NCBI RefSeq assembly: GCF_013214815.1
Contig: NZ_JABSPU010000010.1
Coordinates: 1 to 34,022 of the forward strand
DNA length: 34,022 nt
Reading direction: 5' to 3'
Origin: Gilvibacter sp.
GTDB taxonomy: Bacteria; Bacteroidota; Bacteroidia; Flavobacteriales; Flavobacteriaceae
This document shows positions 7,581 to 16,227 of the stretch, piece by piece (the stretch's first letter is position 1; each line of letters opens with the position of its first letter). The notes beneath the pieces were generated by a model. That model had not been told where the DNA came from. It ran no database searches and worked only from the letters and a program-made list of their open reading frames with translations. The translations under genes and the position numbers were made by a program.

Positions 7581-7696
7581 CACCCTTTTTTGTGTTGTGC
7601 CTTAATAACGTCCAAAGAATTGATTTTCGTCTGTTTAATTTTCAAAAAGCGCAATATTGTTGCTCACCCGCTATAGCCTATTGGCACAATAATTTT

Positions 7697-7704
7697 TACC
7701 TTTG
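7697..7704 (+). promoter_or_regulatory. -7 promoter box (TACCTTTG) for leuS
   Basis: This is an exact match to the Bacteroidota consensus TAnnTTTG in the 206-base gap between the divergent ftsX and leuS genes, 53 bases before the leuS ATG. The nearest upstream TTG (7681-7683) is closer than usual for a -33 element, so only the -7 part is clear. Confidence 0.5.
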
Positions 7705-7757
7705 CGGCTGTTGTTTACACAACGTTCAGAATACAAATCAGTCCACAGAATCAGGCA

Positions 7758-10595
7758 ATGAGCAGTTATCATTTTAATGCTATTGAGAAAAAATGGCAAG
7801 ACTATTGGGCCACCGAGCAGTCCTTTAAGGCTTCTAATAATTCAGAAGATCCCAAATACTATGTTTTGGATATGTTTCCTTACCCTTCTGGGGCGGGACT
7901 TCACGTAGGACACCCGCTGGGTTATATTGCCAGTGATATCTACTCGCGTTATAAAAGACACCAAGGTTTCAATGTCTTGCATCCTCAAGGATATGATTCC
8001 TTCGGATTGCCAGCAGAACAATACGCCATCCAGACTGGGCAACATCCCGCAATAACTACCAAGGACAATATTGCGCGTTACCGCGAGCAATTGGACAAAA
8101 TGGGCTTTTCTTTTGATTGGTCCCGAGAGGTACGCACTTCAGATCCGGAGTACTACCGTTGGACCCAATGGATCTTCCAACAGTTATATGAAAGCTGGTA
8201 TTGTGAGGCTCATGAGCAGGCTTATGGTATTGCAGAACTGGTTAAAGTATTTGAAGAAGAAGGAAATTCTGGAATCAACGCTCGTTGTGAGAGTGAAGTG
8301 GTGCCATTTACGGCCGAGACCTGGAACAACTACAGCGACGAGCGTAAACAAAAGGTTCTTTTGCAGTACCGTTTGGCCTATTTGGCAGAGACCGAAGTAA
8401 ACTGGTGTCCCGGTTTAGGAACTGTTTTGGCCAATGATGAGATCGTCAACGGAGTGAGTGAACGCGGCGGATTCCCGGTGATCCGTAAAAAGATGCTCCA
8501 ATGGAGTATGCGTATCTCTGCCTATGCAGAACGCTTGTTGCAAGGATTGGAGACCATTGATTGGACGGATTCCCTTAAAGAATCGCAACGCAATTGGATC
8601 GGTAAATCGGTTGGAGCTTCCGTGATTTTTAAAGTGATCTCCGAGGATGTCAATATTGCCGATGCGCCTATTGAAGTCTTTACTACGCGTCCTGATACCA
8701 TTTTTGGAGCCACTTTTGTCACCTTAGCACCAGAGCATGATCTGGTTGGAAAGATCACCACCCATCAGCAGCGCAAAGCTGTTGCAGAATATATAGAGGC
8801 TACTGCCAAGCGCTCAGAGCGCGACCGCATGGCTGATGTAAAAAACATTACTGGTGTGTTCACAGGAGCTTATGCCAAGCATCCGTTGACTGAGGAGCCA
8901 GTTCCGATCTGGATTGGAGATTACGTTCTGTCAGGTTACGGGACTGGAGCGGTTATGGCGGTGCCTTGTGGAGACCAGCGCGATTGGGATTTTGCCCGTC
9001 ATTTTGATATCCCAATTACCAATATCTTCGAGGGGGTTGACATCTCAGAAGAAGCACATACCGATAAAGAAGCTACAGTGATTGCCAATAGCGACTTTGT
9101 GAGTGGGATGCCTTACAAAGAAGCCTTTAATGCAGTTATAGAAAAACTGGAAGCTTTGGGTAGCGGGAAACGCAAGGTGAATTACCGTTTGCGTGATGCC
9201 GTTTTCTCCAGACAGCGTTATTGGGGTGAGCCATTCCCGGTATACTATGTAAAAAGATTGCCACAGATGATCCCAAGTGAGCATTTGCCACTCGTATTGC
9301 CTGAGGTTGAGAAATATTTACCCACAGAAGATGGAGATCCGCCCTTAGGCCGTGCCGACATCTGGGCTTGGGATACAGAAAATAATACCGTAGTTCCAAA
9401 TGACAAGGTTGATCATATGACGGTCTTTCCTTTGGAATTGAATACCATGCCTGGTTGGGCAGGAAGTAGCTGGTACTTCTTCCGTTATATGGATGCTCAA
9501 AATTCAGGAGCCTTTGCCAGCGAAGAAGCACTAGACTATTGGAAAAACGTGGACCTCTACATTGGAGGGAGCGAGCATGCTACAGGTCACTTGCTCTACA
9601 GTCGTTTTTGGGTGAAATTCTTATATGATCGCGGTTTCATTAAAGTAGATGAGCCTTTTAAAAAGCTGATCAATCAAGGGATGATCTTGGGAACAAGTGC
9701 TTTGGTCTATCGTAAGAAAGGAACCAACACTTATTTGTCTGCAGGTTTGGCCAAAGAGGCCGATACGGATGCCTTGCGTGTAGATGTTAATCTTGTGAAT
9801 GCTTCAGACGAATTGGACGTAGAAGCTTTGAAGAAGTGGCAGCCGCAGTTCCAAGATGCTGAATTTGTGTTAGAGGACGGTAAATATGTGGTTGGACGTG
9901 AAGTAGAGAAAATGTCCAAGCGTTGGTTCAACGTAGTCAACCCAGACGATATTTGCGAACAGTACGGAGCCGATACCCTGCGTATGTATGAGATGTTCTT
10001 AGGTCCGTTGGAACAAGCTAAGCCATGGAACACTGCTGGAATCACCGGAGTGCACAGCTTCTTGAAAAAGCTCTGGAAACTATACCATAGTGGACCAGAA
10101 GGCAGTTTTAATGCAACGGATGCAGAACCAACAGCAGAGCAGCTCAAGACCTTGCATAAAACCATCAAAAAGGTAACGGAAGATATTGAGGCCTTTAGCT
10201 TTAATACTTCGGTTTCTACCTTTATGATCGCTGTGAATGAGCTGACCGCTTCTAAATGCAACAGCCGTGCAATTTTGGAACCATTGGTGGTATTGATCTC
10301 GCCTTATGCGCCGCATATTGCAGAGGAGCTTTGGGAGAAATTAGGTCACCAAGGCGGAGTTTCTAAAGTCAAGTATCCAGAGTTCAAACCAGAGTATTTG
10401 GTGGAGAGCACTAAGGCGTATCCTATTTCCTTTAACGGAAAGATGCGTTTTACTATGGAATTGCCCATGGATATGGACAAGGCAGAGATTGAAGCTACCG
10501 TATTGGCCGATGAAAAAACACAACAGTATCTGGAAGGGCGTACGCCTAAGCGTGTGATTGTAGTTCCTGGAAAGATCGTTAACATAGTGGGATAA
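7758..10595 (+). CDS. leuS: Leucyl-tRNA synthetase
   Basis: A 945-residue class I aminoacyl-tRNA synthetase that charges tRNA-Leu in the cytoplasm. The HIGH signature is in PYPSGAGLHVGHPLGY near residue 41. The editing (CP1) domain follows, with EVFTTRPDTIFGATFV and GTGAVMAVPCGDQRDWDFA. WAGSSWYFFRYMD belongs to the catalytic core, and the KMSKS loop is VEKMSKRWFNVVNPDD. Compared with E. coli there is an insertion of about 60 residues just before the AETEVNWCP segment and another before KMSKR; I recall both as usual in Bacteroidota. The ATG at 7758 gives the expected SSYHFNAIEKKWQDYW start. The stop overlaps the next gene's start as TAATG. Confidence 0.97.
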   Translation: MSSYHFNAIEKKWQDYWATEQSFKASNNSEDPKYYVLDMFPYPSGAGLHVGHPLGYIASDIYSRYKRHQGFNVLHPQGYDSFGLPAEQYAIQTGQHPAITTKDNIARYREQLDKMGFSFDWSREVRTSDPEYYRWTQWIFQQLYESWYCEAHEQAYGIAELVKVFEEEGNSGINARCESEVVPFTAETWNNYSDERKQKVLLQYRLAYLAETEVNWCPGLGTVLANDEIVNGVSERGGFPVIRKKMLQWSMRISAYAERLLQGLETIDWTDSLKESQRNWIGKSVGASVIFKVISEDVNIADAPIEVFTTRPDTIFGATFVTLAPEHDLVGKITTHQQRKAVAEYIEATAKRSERDRMADVKNITGVFTGAYAKHPLTEEPVPIWIGDYVLSGYGTGAVMAVPCGDQRDWDFARHFDIPITNIFEGVDISEEAHTDKEATVIANSDFVSGMPYKEAFNAVIEKLEALGSGKRKVNYRLRDAVFSRQRYWGEPFPVYYVKRLPQMIPSEHLPLVLPEVEKYLPTEDGDPPLGRADIWAWDTENNTVVPNDKVDHMTVFPLELNTMPGWAGSSWYFFRYMDAQNSGAFASEEALDYWKNVDLYIGGSEHATGHLLYSRFWVKFLYDRGFIKVDEPFKKLINQGMILGTSALVYRKKGTNTYLSAGLAKEADTDALRVDVNLVNASDELDVEALKKWQPQFQDAEFVLEDGKYVVGREVEKMSKRWFNVVNPDDICEQYGADTLRMYEMFLGPLEQAKPWNTAGITGVHSFLKKLWKLYHSGPEGSFNATDAEPTAEQLKTLHKTIKKVTEDIEAFSFNTSVSTFMIAVNELTASKCNSRAILEPLVVLISPYAPHIAEELWEKLGHQGGVSKVKYPEFKPEYLVESTKAYPISFNGKMRFTMELPMDMDKAEIEATVLADEKTQQYLEGRTPKRVIVVPGKIVNIVG

Positions 10596-11119
10596 TGAGA
10601 ATCTTGTATTTCTTTTTGCTTATTAGCGCTGTAGCCTTTGGACAAGACCAGTCTGCGGATTCTGTGGTATTTCCGGACGACTTTTTTGGTCGATATACGG
10701 GAAAGCTGACCATTGATAATGGTTCCAATGTTCAAGAGATCGACATGACTTTTGAACTCTCTGCCACGGATCAAGAAGACGTTTATAACTACGTATTGGG
10801 ATACCAAGGACAGCCAGCGCGCCAATATTTGCTCAAAACAGTGAATGCAGAGAAGGGCTTGTATCAGGTAGATGAGCAGAATGACATCATCTTGGACGCT
10901 CGACTAAGCGGTTGGACTCTGACAAGCATCTTTGAAGTACAGGGCAATTTGATCACCACTCGGGAAGAGTTCTTTACCGATGGTCGAATGATCTTTGAGA
11001 TCACTATGGTTCAAACCGCCGCTCCCGTTTTGACCGGAGGAACTTCAGATGACATCCCAGAAGTGAAGAGCTATCCGATTCGCGTAGTGCAAAAAGCATT
11101 TCTGACGCGTCGCGACTAA
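10595..11119 (+). CDS. Secreted protein of unknown function downstream of leuS
   Basis: A 174-residue protein with a signal peptide at 1-16 (ending AVAFGQ). The mature part is rich in beta strands: FFGRYTGKLTI, EIDMTFELSA, YVLGYQGQPARQYLLKTV, GWTLTSIFEVQGNLITTREEF and GRMIFEITMVQT. This alternating pattern suggests a small beta-barrel such as a lipocalin-like fold, but I see no decisive motif. There are no cysteines and no T9SS tail, so it is probably periplasmic. Its ATG overlaps the leuS stop by one base, so expression depends on leuS. Confidence 0.7.
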   Translation: MRILYFFLLISAVAFGQDQSADSVVFPDDFFGRYTGKLTIDNGSNVQEIDMTFELSATDQEDVYNYVLGYQGQPARQYLLKTVNAEKGLYQVDEQNDIILDARLSGWTLTSIFEVQGNLITTREEFFTDGRMIFEITMVQTAAPVLTGGTSDDIPEVKSYPIRVVQKAFLTRRD

Positions 11120-11173
11120 AAATCTGACAAAATTTCCCCTTTTTTATTTGGCAGACATTTTGCGGTCTCTTTG

Positions 11174-11181
11174 TATATTTA
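11174..11181 (+). promoter_or_regulatory. Probable -7 box (TATATTTA) for the zinc peptidase
   Basis: Seven of eight bases match TAnnTTTG, 21 bases before the ATG at 11203. A TTTG at 11147-11150 lies 23 bases upstream, at the outer limit for a -33 element. Confidence 0.4.
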
Positions 11182-11202
11182 AATAGTTAAAAAAGACAAC
11201 AG

Positions 11203-11895
11203 ATGTTTGGATACTATATATTGGGTGGAATCATCTTCTTGGTGAGTGCCTATGTGAGCAACACCCTCAAAAGCAAATTCAAGAAATACTCTAAGGTTCG
11301 TTTGCAAAATGGTATGAGTGGAGCGGAGATCGCTCAAAAGATGCTCGATGACCACGGCATTCGAGATGTTGAGGTAATTTCTACCCCCGGAATGCTAACG
11401 GATCATTACAATCCTATGAAGAAAACGGTAAACCTCAGTGAAGGGGTATACAGTCAGCGCAATGCGGCTGCAGCGGCAGTGGCTGCCCATGAAGTGGGTC
11501 ACGCTGTGCAACACGCCACAGCCTATTCTTGGCTAACCATGCGTTCTAAAATTGTCCCTGCCGTGGGTATTGCCAGTAAGCTTTCCAATATTGTGATCAT
11601 TGCGGGACTTGTTTTGGCTTCTATGGGGAACGCATTAGGGACGCCAGTTTTTGGAATTGGAATTGGCCTCTTTGCGGTAACTACAATTTTCGCTTTCATC
11701 ACCTTACCTGTTGAGTTTGACGCCTCAAACCGTGCTTTGGCTTGGTTGGAACGTGAAAACATGGTAACCCAGCAAGAATACGCAGGTTCTAAGGACGCTT
11801 TGAAATGGGCTGCGCGCACCTATGTGGTAGCTGCTCTTGGATCATTAGCGACCTTGGTATACTTTATTATGATGTTTATGGGAAGTAGAGACTAA
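11203..11895 (+). CDS. Membrane zinc metallopeptidase (YugP/PF04298 family)
   Basis: A 230-residue membrane protein with an N-terminal helix at about 3-20 and further helices at about 118-145, 148-168 and 205-226. The zinc-binding motif is AAHEVGHAVQHA (H96, E97, H100). It follows the family block TPGMLTDHYNPMKKTVNLSE and precedes LPVEFDASNRALAWLE, another family hallmark. It is predicted to be an inner-membrane peptidase with its active site at the membrane surface; the substrate is not known. The length is normal. Its stop and that of the convergent gene share the tetranucleotide CTAA at 11892-11895. Confidence 0.92.
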   Translation: MFGYYILGGIIFLVSAYVSNTLKSKFKKYSKVRLQNGMSGAEIAQKMLDDHGIRDVEVISTPGMLTDHYNPMKKTVNLSEGVYSQRNAAAAAVAAHEVGHAVQHATAYSWLTMRSKIVPAVGIASKLSNIVIIAGLVLASMGNALGTPVFGIGIGLFAVTTIFAFITLPVEFDASNRALAWLERENMVTQQEYAGSKDALKWAARTYVVAALGSLATLVYFIMMFMGSRD

Positions 11896-13262
11896 CCGAT
11901 GATATTGTCCGGGTTGTATCCCAGATAATCGGCAAAGTAGTCCTTAAAGATGATCCCGTAATCCTCCAGTTCTTTTAGAATAGGTTCATAGACTTCCTTC
12001 GCGATAGGAATTTGTACTCCCGGAGTGGTGATCTCACCATTTAAGATCTTTAAAGCGGCTATGGCTACCGGCAGTCCCACTGTTTTGGCCATGGCCGTTT
12101 CTACAGTATCCTCTCCTATAATGACCATATTGGAATCGATCTGTTTGCGTTTACCATTGAGTTCGTAACCAAACTTGTGGTACATCACAATCATGTCCTT
12201 GTCATTTTCATCCAAGGTCCATTTGTCCATTAAGATCTTTTGAAGCGCCTGTGCAGGAGTAGCATTTTCCATGCCGATGGTCTTTTCGTTGTTAAAAAGA
12301 TCCAATTCCATGAGTTTGTCCCACATCACATCGTCTTGATCAATTTTCAAATTGTGACGCATTTTGAGCTCCACGGAATCAGTAGGCGAATAGGGTAGAA
12401 AACAGTTCACGAATTCCCGATAGGTCATATCCTCTGTGTTTTGCAAATGATAACTATCGTCTGTCATACCCAACTGCACAAACATATTCCAAGCGCGTGA
12501 ATAGCCTACACGTCTAATGGTTCCTCGGTAGAGTGTCAATACGTCTTCCAAACCATAGGCCTCACGATACTTCAGTGAATTTCGGTTGGCATAAGCTTCA
12601 AAGCGCCCATAACCTTCAATATCTAAGAATTCGGTACGTCTGAATAAACGGTGGTAAGGAATGTACTTATAAGTGCCTTCCTGAATAAACTCCGCAGCAC
12701 CTCCCTGACCCGCTACAACCACATTGCGCGGATTCCAGGTGAATTTATAATGCCAAAGGTTGTTGTCGCTCTCTGGGGCGATCAATCCACCTGTAAAGGA
12801 TTCAAACAAAAGCATCTTCCCACCGCCATCTCTAATACGATCAATGACCTGCATGGCACTCATATGATCAATCCCTGGGTCCAATCCGATCTCATTCATA
12901 AAGACCAAACCTTTGGATTTTACCTTGGTGTCTAAGCTCAACATTTCATCACTCACATAAGATGCAGTGACCATATGTTTTCCAAATTCCAAGCAGTCTT
13001 TAGCTACTTCAATATGGAAGCGAGCCGGCAACATGGAAATCACAAGATCAGCACTTTCCACAGCTGTTCTGCGGTCTTTTTCATTAAAGACATCGAGCAT
13101 GATTGCACGAGCATTTGGATGCCCCTCGGTAAACTTCTGAGCCGCTTGAATAGACTGATCGCCTATAGTAATGCTTAAATTTTCTGAGGCTGATTTATCC
13201 AGCAAATAGTTGATCAAACTGCTGGCAGAACGACCAGCTCCAATAATTAAAATTTCACGCAT
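11892..13262 (-). CDS. Saccharopine dehydrogenase-like NAD(P)-dependent oxidoreductase
   Basis: A 456-residue enzyme with an N-terminal Rossmann fold: IIGAGRSASSLINYLL, then ADLVISMLPARFHIEVAKDCLEFG. The family block FMNEIGLDPGIDHMSAMQVI and a C-terminal substrate domain follow. This is the layout of saccharopine dehydrogenase/reductase, which acts in lysine metabolism on the bond between lysine and glutamate (semialdehyde). Whether this protein makes or breaks saccharopine, or acts on a related amine, cannot be told from the sequence. It is transcribed alone, divergently from the DUF423 gene 59 bases away, and its 3' end overlaps the zinc peptidase gene by 4 bases. Confidence 0.85.
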   Translation of the reverse strand: MREILIIGAGRSASSLINYLLDKSASENLSITIGDQSIQAAQKFTEGHPNARAIMLDVFNEKDRRTAVESADLVISMLPARFHIEVAKDCLEFGKHMVTASYVSDEMLSLDTKVKSKGLVFMNEIGLDPGIDHMSAMQVIDRIRDGGGKMLLFESFTGGLIAPESDNNLWHYKFTWNPRNVVVAGQGGAAEFIQEGTYKYIPYHRLFRRTEFLDIEGYGRFEAYANRNSLKYREAYGLEDVLTLYRGTIRRVGYSRAWNMFVQLGMTDDSYHLQNTEDMTYREFVNCFLPYSPTDSVELKMRHNLKIDQDDVMWDKLMELDLFNNEKTIGMENATPAQALQKILMDKWTLDENDKDMIVMYHKFGYELNGKRKQIDSNMVIIGEDTVETAMAKTVGLPVAIAALKILNGEITTPGVQIPIAKEVYEPILKELEDYGIIFKDYFADYLGYNPDNIIG

Positions 13263-13321
13263 GGCGGCTTAATTTTGTACCTTCGTAGTGGTGCGAAAAT
13301 ACAAATTGTACCTCTTAGCTC

Positions 13322-13714
13322 ATGCGCATTGAACACAAAAATTTTGCTCTCGCGGGAATAATCTTCACCGCCCTTTCGATTGTTTTAGGTGCCTTTGGAG
13401 CCCATGCCCTTGAGGCTGTGCTCTCTGCTGAAAAGTTGGCGAATTTTGAGGTTGGTGTTCGTTATCAAGTCTATCAAGGATTGGCGATGCTATGGCTTTC
13501 TTTAGTGACCCTTAATAATACCAAAGCGCAAAAGCAGGTTTATTGGCTTTGGGTCATTGGGGTTATTTTCTTCTCGGGATCCTTATACATTCTAGCCATG
13601 AATGAATATTGGGATTTTAAGCCCGGCCCCTTGGTCTTTATCACGCCTTTGGGCGGCACCTTGTTAATCATCGGCTGGCTGCGACTGTTGTTCGCGGTAT
13701 GGCGTAAATCCTAA
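13322..13714 (+). CDS. DUF423 family membrane protein
   Basis: A 130-residue protein with four membrane helices at about 8-28, 46-64, 73-92 and 100-124. The pattern LGAFGAHALEAVLSAEKLANFEVGVRYQVYQGLAML at about 22-57 is the DUF423 (YgdD-like) signature, including the GAFGAHAL motif and the HALALL-like YQGLAML block. The cellular role is unknown. The gene stands alone between a divergent saccharopine-dehydrogenase-like gene and pckA. Confidence 0.9.
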   Translation: MRIEHKNFALAGIIFTALSIVLGAFGAHALEAVLSAEKLANFEVGVRYQVYQGLAMLWLSLVTLNNTKAQKQVYWLWVIGVIFFSGSLYILAMNEYWDFKPGPLVFITPLGGTLLIIGWLRLLFAVWRKS

Positions 13715-13755
13715 GTAAAAAGGCAGATTTCGTGCCTTGTTTGCGCATTAATTTC

Positions 13756-13763
13756 TATTTTTG
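13756..13763 (+). promoter_or_regulatory. -7 promoter box (TATTTTTG) for pckA
   Basis: This is an exact TAnnTTTG match, 33 bases before the pckA ATG. A TTG at 13737-13739 lies 16 bases upstream, slightly short of the usual spacing to a -33 element. Confidence 0.55.
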
Positions 13764-13796
13764 TAATCGAATTAGACATCTAATAAATTAAAAATA

Positions 13797-15404
13797 ATGG
13801 TCGACAACACTCCTTCCACGAAAACGATTTCGTTAGACAACTACGGAATAAAGAACGCGAAGGTTAACTACCAACTAACGCCAGAACAATTACACGACAT
13901 TACCATTGCCAAGGGCATGGGTCGCGAAGCCTACAACGGCGCACTTGCGGTAAATACAGGAGAATTCACAGGACGGTCCCCCATGGACCGTTTTATCGTT
14001 AAGGACGATATCACCCGCGATAAGATCTGGTGGGGTCCTGTAAATATTCCTTTTGATTCCGATAAGTTTGATGCGCTCTACGATAAGCTCGCAGCCTATT
14101 TGAGCGACAAGGAGATCTATGTGCGTGATTGTTATGCTTGTGCAGATCCGAACTACCGAACAGACATCCGTGTGATCAATGAGTATCCTTGGTCCAACAT
14201 GTTTGTGTACAATATGTTCTTACGTCCTGAGGCAGACGAGCTAGAAGGATTCACTCCAGAATGGACGGTGATTAATGCACCTGGATTCATGGCAGAAGCA
14301 GAACTGGACGGAACCCGTCAGCATAACTTTGCCATCTTAAACTTTACAAGAAAGACCGCCATAGTAGGTGGTACTGCTTATACTGGAGAGATCAAAAAAG
14401 GTATTTTCAGTTCGTTGAATTTTACATTGCCTGTATTTGAGAACACCTTGCCTATGCACTGTTCGGCAAACGTAGGGAAAGAAGGAGATACTTCTATTTT
14501 CTTTGGACTTTCGGGTACCGGAAAAACGACTTTATCTGCAGATCCAAACAGAAAGCTCATCGGTGATGATGAGCACGGTTGGACGGCAGAGAATACCATT
14601 TTCAACTTTGAGGGCGGTTGCTATGCAAAGGTGATCAATATGTCTCGCGAAAGCGAGCCGGAGATCTACGACGCGATCAAAAAAGGAGCGATCTTAGAAA
14701 ACGTGATCATGGATGATGAAGGAGTTGTGGACTACACAGACTCTTCAATCACACAGAACACACGTGTAAGCTACCCGATCTATCATATTGAGAACATTCA
14801 GGTGCCTTCTATTGGGAAGAATCCTAAGAACATCTTCTTTTTAACGGCAGATGCTTTTGGTGTGCTGCCTCCAATCTCTAAATTGACCCCAGGCCAAGCG
14901 GCTTATCACTTCATTAGTGGATACACTGCAAAGGTGGCTGGTACAGAAGCTGGAATTGATGAGCCGGTACCGAGTTTCTCAGCTTGTTTTGGAGCGCCTT
15001 TTATGCCATTGCACCCAACTAAGTATGCAGAAATGCTGAGCAAGAAGATGCAAGAAGCAGGTGTAAATGTTTGGTTGGTCAATACAGGATGGACCGGAGG
15101 ACCTTATGGTGTAGGTAAGCGTATGAAGCTTAAATACACCCGTGCTATGATCACTGCGGCTATGGATGGAAGTCTAGAAGCGGCCAATAAGGACAACTAC
15201 CACATTCACTCGGTATTTGGAGTGCATCAGCCAAGAACTTGTCCAAATGTTCCAGATGAGGTGTTAAGCCCGCGTAAGACTTGGAACAATGATGAAGGTT
15301 ATTATAAAACAGCAGCTAAACTGACCACAAGCTTTAGAGAGAACTTTAAACAGTTTGAAGATATGGCGAGTGAAGAAATTCTAGCAGGAGGTCCTTTGAA
15401 ATAA
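13797..15404 (+). CDS. pckA: Phosphoenolpyruvate carboxykinase (ATP)
   Basis: A 535-residue cytoplasmic enzyme that converts oxaloacetate and ATP to phosphoenolpyruvate, CO2 and ADP, the entry step of gluconeogenesis. It shows the TGRSPMDRFIV substrate region, the kinase P-loop GLSGTGKTTLSADP (K243, T244), the metal/kinase-2 motif LIGDDEHGW and the GGPYGVGKRMKLKYTRAMI block. The length matches the ATP-dependent family. It has its own -7 box and ends in a strong terminator. Its closeness to hemD and DUF4271 is common in Flavobacteriaceae as I recall. Confidence 0.97.
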   Translation: MVDNTPSTKTISLDNYGIKNAKVNYQLTPEQLHDITIAKGMGREAYNGALAVNTGEFTGRSPMDRFIVKDDITRDKIWWGPVNIPFDSDKFDALYDKLAAYLSDKEIYVRDCYACADPNYRTDIRVINEYPWSNMFVYNMFLRPEADELEGFTPEWTVINAPGFMAEAELDGTRQHNFAILNFTRKTAIVGGTAYTGEIKKGIFSSLNFTLPVFENTLPMHCSANVGKEGDTSIFFGLSGTGKTTLSADPNRKLIGDDEHGWTAENTIFNFEGGCYAKVINMSRESEPEIYDAIKKGAILENVIMDDEGVVDYTDSSITQNTRVSYPIYHIENIQVPSIGKNPKNIFFLTADAFGVLPPISKLTPGQAAYHFISGYTAKVAGTEAGIDEPVPSFSACFGAPFMPLHPTKYAEMLSKKMQEAGVNVWLVNTGWTGGPYGVGKRMKLKYTRAMITAAMDGSLEAANKDNYHIHSVFGVHQPRTCPNVPDEVLSPRKTWNNDEGYYKTAAKLTTSFRENFKQFEDMASEEILAGGPLK

Positions 15405-15423
15405 TCAAGGACTTGTATAAAAC

Positions 15424-15453
15424 AAAAAGCTCCGCAATTGCGGAGCTTTTTTT
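15424..15453. terminator. Bidirectional terminator between pckA and hemD
   Basis: A near-perfect inverted repeat: AAAAAGCTCCGC at 15424-15435, loop AATT, and GCGGAGCTTTTT from 15440, with seven Ts at 15447-15453. The A-run on the left makes it usable from both sides. It serves pckA (plus) and hemD (minus), and its T-run reaches the hemD stop codon. Confidence 0.9.
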
Positions 15454-16201
15454 ATTTCTTCTTGTTGACTTCGGCGATGTACTTTTCAAGCGCCATGGTC
15501 ATCGAAGGCGTTTCTGGAGTCGGCGCTTGGATGTTAATGTCCAATCCGCGTTCTGAAGCCGCTTTCACCGTAGTATTACCAAATACGGCAATACGAGTAT
15601 CGTTTTGTTCAAAGTCTGGGAAGTTCTCAAAGAGTGACTTGATTCCACTCGGACTAAAGAACACTAAAATGTCGTAGTATACATTACGCAGGTCTGAAAG
15701 ATCACTCACCACGGTTTTGTAGAAAGTCGCTTGCTTCCAGGTCACACCAAGATCGTTAAGCAAAGCAGGAACCGTAGGCTTCAACATATCTGATGAAGGC
15801 AAGAGGAAAGATTCGTTCTTATACTTTTTGATCAGCGGAGTCAATTCTGCAAAGGTTCTTTTACCGACATAGATTTTACGCTTGCGGTAAACAACATATT
15901 TCTGAAGGTAGTAGGCAACGGCTTCAGACTGGCAGAAGTATTTTAAAGTGTCTGGCACTTTAAAGCGCATTTCTTCAGCAATTCTAAAGAAATGGTCTAC
16001 CGCATTACGGCTGGTCAATATAATTGCAGTGTAACTGGCAAGATCTACCTTTTGGGAACGTACATCTTTAGCAGATACACCTTCCACGTGGATAAAAGGT
16101 CTAAAGTCTATTTTAACCTTGTGCTTATCAACCAAGTTGAAGTATGGAGAATTCTCCACTTTAGGCTCTGGTTGAGACACCAAAATTGTTTTCACTTTCA
16201 T
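15452..16201 (-). CDS. hemD: Uroporphyrinogen-III synthase
   Basis: A 249-residue protein with two similar alpha/beta lobes, as in HemD. The segments TILVSQPEP at the N-terminus, DLASYTAIILTSRNAVDHFF, VAYYLQKYVVYRKRKIYVG, ESFLLPSSDMLKPTVPALL, DILVFFSPSGIKSLFENF and TRIAVFGNTTVKAASERG follow the family pattern. The last includes the FGNTTVKAA block that ends the active site. HemD cyclises hydroxymethylbilane to uroporphyrinogen III in haem synthesis. HemD sequences diverge widely, so the match is by pattern. It lies 26 bases downstream of the DUF4271 gene. Confidence 0.88.
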   Translation of the reverse strand: MKVKTILVSQPEPKVENSPYFNLVDKHKVKIDFRPFIHVEGVSAKDVRSQKVDLASYTAIILTSRNAVDHFFRIAEEMRFKVPDTLKYFCQSEAVAYYLQKYVVYRKRKIYVGKRTFAELTPLIKKYKNESFLLPSSDMLKPTVPALLNDLGVTWKQATFYKTVVSDLSDLRNVYYDILVFFSPSGIKSLFENFPDFEQNDTRIAVFGNTTVKAASERGLDINIQAPTPETPSMTMALEKYIAEVNKKK

Positions 16202-16227
16202 ATCCCCGTTTTTTCTTTTTCGTCCCT

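Noticed and set aside
9731-10261. Open frame of 176 codons on the minus strand inside leuS
   Set aside because: It lies wholly opposite the well-supported leuS gene, and its translation is Ser/Thr/Leu-rich without any domain pattern; it is a shadow of leuS codon use.
10346-10825. Minus-strand open frame of 159 codons across the leuS end
   Set aside because: It spans two coupled plus-strand genes; its translation shows no domain and no promoter is visible for it.
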